Source of the DNA: Gammaproteobacteria bacterium | GTDB lineage: Bacteria; Pseudomonadota; Gammaproteobacteria; Burkholderiales; Burkholderiaceae_C | Direction of reading: 5' to 3' | DNA length: 64,000 bases | NCBI GenBank assembly: GCA_018820395.1 | Contig: JAHJOG010000259.1 | Span: forward strand, 1-64,000 | Shown: one piece after another, positions 63,401 to 64,000 of the stretch | Layout: each line of letters opens with the position of its first letter | Numbering within the stretch: the stretch's first letter is position 1 | Made by a program: the position numbers and the translations under genes | Notes under the pieces: generated by a model | What the model saw: only the letters and a program-made list of their open reading frames with translations | The model's database searches: none | Told to the model about the DNA's origin: nothing

Positions 63401-64000
63401 ATGACCGCATCGACGATGCGGGGGCCGGAAGGGCCGTCCGAGCTGCGAGCCCTGTTGGCCGAATTGGGCCCGCGCTGGGGCTCGGACCTGCCGGGCCACA
63501 GCCAGCGCGTCAAGGACGCCTACGCGCCGCTGTTGGCCGCCGCGCCGAAGTCCGGAACCGAGGTCGTGCGCGACATCGCCTACGGTGAGCATGCCCGGCA
63601 GGTGCTCGACATCTTCCGTCCTGTGCACGCGCGGCAGGCGCCGGTGGTCGCCTTCGTGCACGGCGGGGCCTTCGTGCGCGGCGACAAGCGCGCCAGCGCC
63701 GAGATCTACGACAACGTGTTGCACTGGTTCGCCCGTCAGGGCTTCGTTGGCGTCAACATCGAATACCGGCTGGCACCCGAGGCGCGACATCCGGAGGGCG
63801 CGAGGGATGTGGCGCAGGCCATGGCTTGGCTCGGCGACCACGTCGCCGAGTTCGGCGGCGATCCTGCCCGCATGCTGCTGATCGGCCATTCGGCGGGTGG
63901 AACGCATGTCGCGACTTATGCCTTCGATCCGGCGCTCGGGCCCGGCGTTTGCAAGGCCCGCGCGATTGTCCTGGTGTCGGCCCGCCTGCGCGCCGACCAG
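63401..64000 (+). CDS. Alpha/beta-hydrolase fold-3 esterase, 5' part (cut by window end)
   Basis: The first 200 codons are present and the frame runs off the window. HGGAFVRGDKRA gives the HGG oxyanion motif of the hormone-sensitive-lipase-like class, and GHSAGG contains the catalytic serine. It starts 25 bp after the TctC gene on the same strand, so it belongs to the LysR/diiron/TctC cluster. A carboxylesterase or acylamidase acting before or after the diiron enzyme is conceivable. The Asp and His of the triad would lie outside the window. Confidence 0.83.
   Translation, partial: MTASTMRGPEGPSELRALLAELGPRWGSDLPGHSQRVKDAYAPLLAAAPKSGTEVVRDIAYGEHARQVLDIFRPVHARQAPVVAFVHGGAFVRGDKRASAEIYDNVLHWFARQGFVGVNIEYRLAPEARHPEGARDVAQAMAWLGDHVAEFGGDPARMLLIGHSAGGTHVATYAFDPALGPGVCKARAIVLVSARLRADQ

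Overview
The window reads as a chromosomal segment of a GC-rich betaproteobacterium of the order Burkholderiales, most likely family Comamonadaceae (Variovorax or Ramlibacter-like). The clues are the dnaG-rpoD pair without rpsU, an EarP/EF-P(Arg32) pair, a PHA phasin, a Bug-family (TctC) binding protein, a short H-NS of the GRGRKPRW type, rpsF-priB-rpsR-rplI-dnaB order and a 3-mercaptopropionate-type dioxygenase. The genus is inference. I see no IS element, prophage, CRISPR array, rRNA or replication origin. Genes are densely packed, with no gene-free stretch above 300 bp.

Layout. 1-1.6 kb: end of a branched-chain amino-acid-type ABC transporter (livM end, livG, livF). 1.6-7.8 kb, minus strand: dnaG, rpoD, a Bcr/CflA efflux pump and a secreted hypothetical. 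7.9-12.5 kb: YihY membrane protein, HSD10-type SDR, phasin, HDAC-family deacetylase with a hotdog thioesterase, a small Cys/Lys-repeat exported protein and CsbD. 12.7-17.7 kb: a tight plus-strand run pncB, antiporter, 2-hydroxyacid dehydrogenase, rmuC. 17.7-20.4 kb, minus: earP, efp and a LOG-family protein. 20.4-25.9 kb: uvrC, pgsA, an EamA exporter, a fluoroacetate-dehalogenase-like hydrolase and tartrate dehydrogenase. 26-29 kb: hupB, tRNA-Val, ppiD, tRNA-His and an H-NS-like protein. 29-34.2 kb: quinone reductase, then surE, pcm, nlpD, rlmD, with no rpoS between nlpD and rlmD.

34.3-41.8 kb is an iron and peroxide block. On the minus strand, bfd, a possible 24-residue membrane peptide, tonB, exbB, exbD and hemP lie under two palindromes that look like Fur boxes; bfr is close by. 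Divergent from bfr, ahpC and ahpF have a near-perfect OxyR site (ATAG-N7-CAAT-N7-ATAG-N7-CTAT) directly against the promoter. Next come ppsA and its divergent regulator kinase. 44.5-48.2 kb: a conserved unknown, then rpsF-priB-rpsR-rplI and dnaB; a hairpin in the rpsF leader resembles the S6:S18 autoregulatory element, and repeats with a DnaA-box-like word precede dnaB. 48.2-53 kb, minus: WYL regulator, MGMT-like protein, EVE protein, PIN-PhoH ATPase, Bcp and an Mth938-like protein. 53-60.5 kb, plus: alaA-hom-thrC (aspartate-family amino acids), then mobB, a thiol dioxygenase, moeA, moaD and moaE (molybdenum cofactor). 60.5-64 kb: a LysR regulator divergent from a diiron ferritin-fold oxygenase, a Bug-type binding protein and an alpha/beta esterase cut by the window end.

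Most of the window is core housekeeping. The parts most worth a second look are the 60.5-64 kb LysR/diiron/Bug/esterase cluster, the dehalogenase with a full defluorinase-type residue set, the roughly 160-residue AT-hook-bearing extension of RpoD, the Fur/OxyR-controlled block with its tiny membrane ORF, the missing rpoS, and the exported Cys-repeat protein. I did not find a clearly new multi-gene system such as a defence island or a novel RNA-protein locus.
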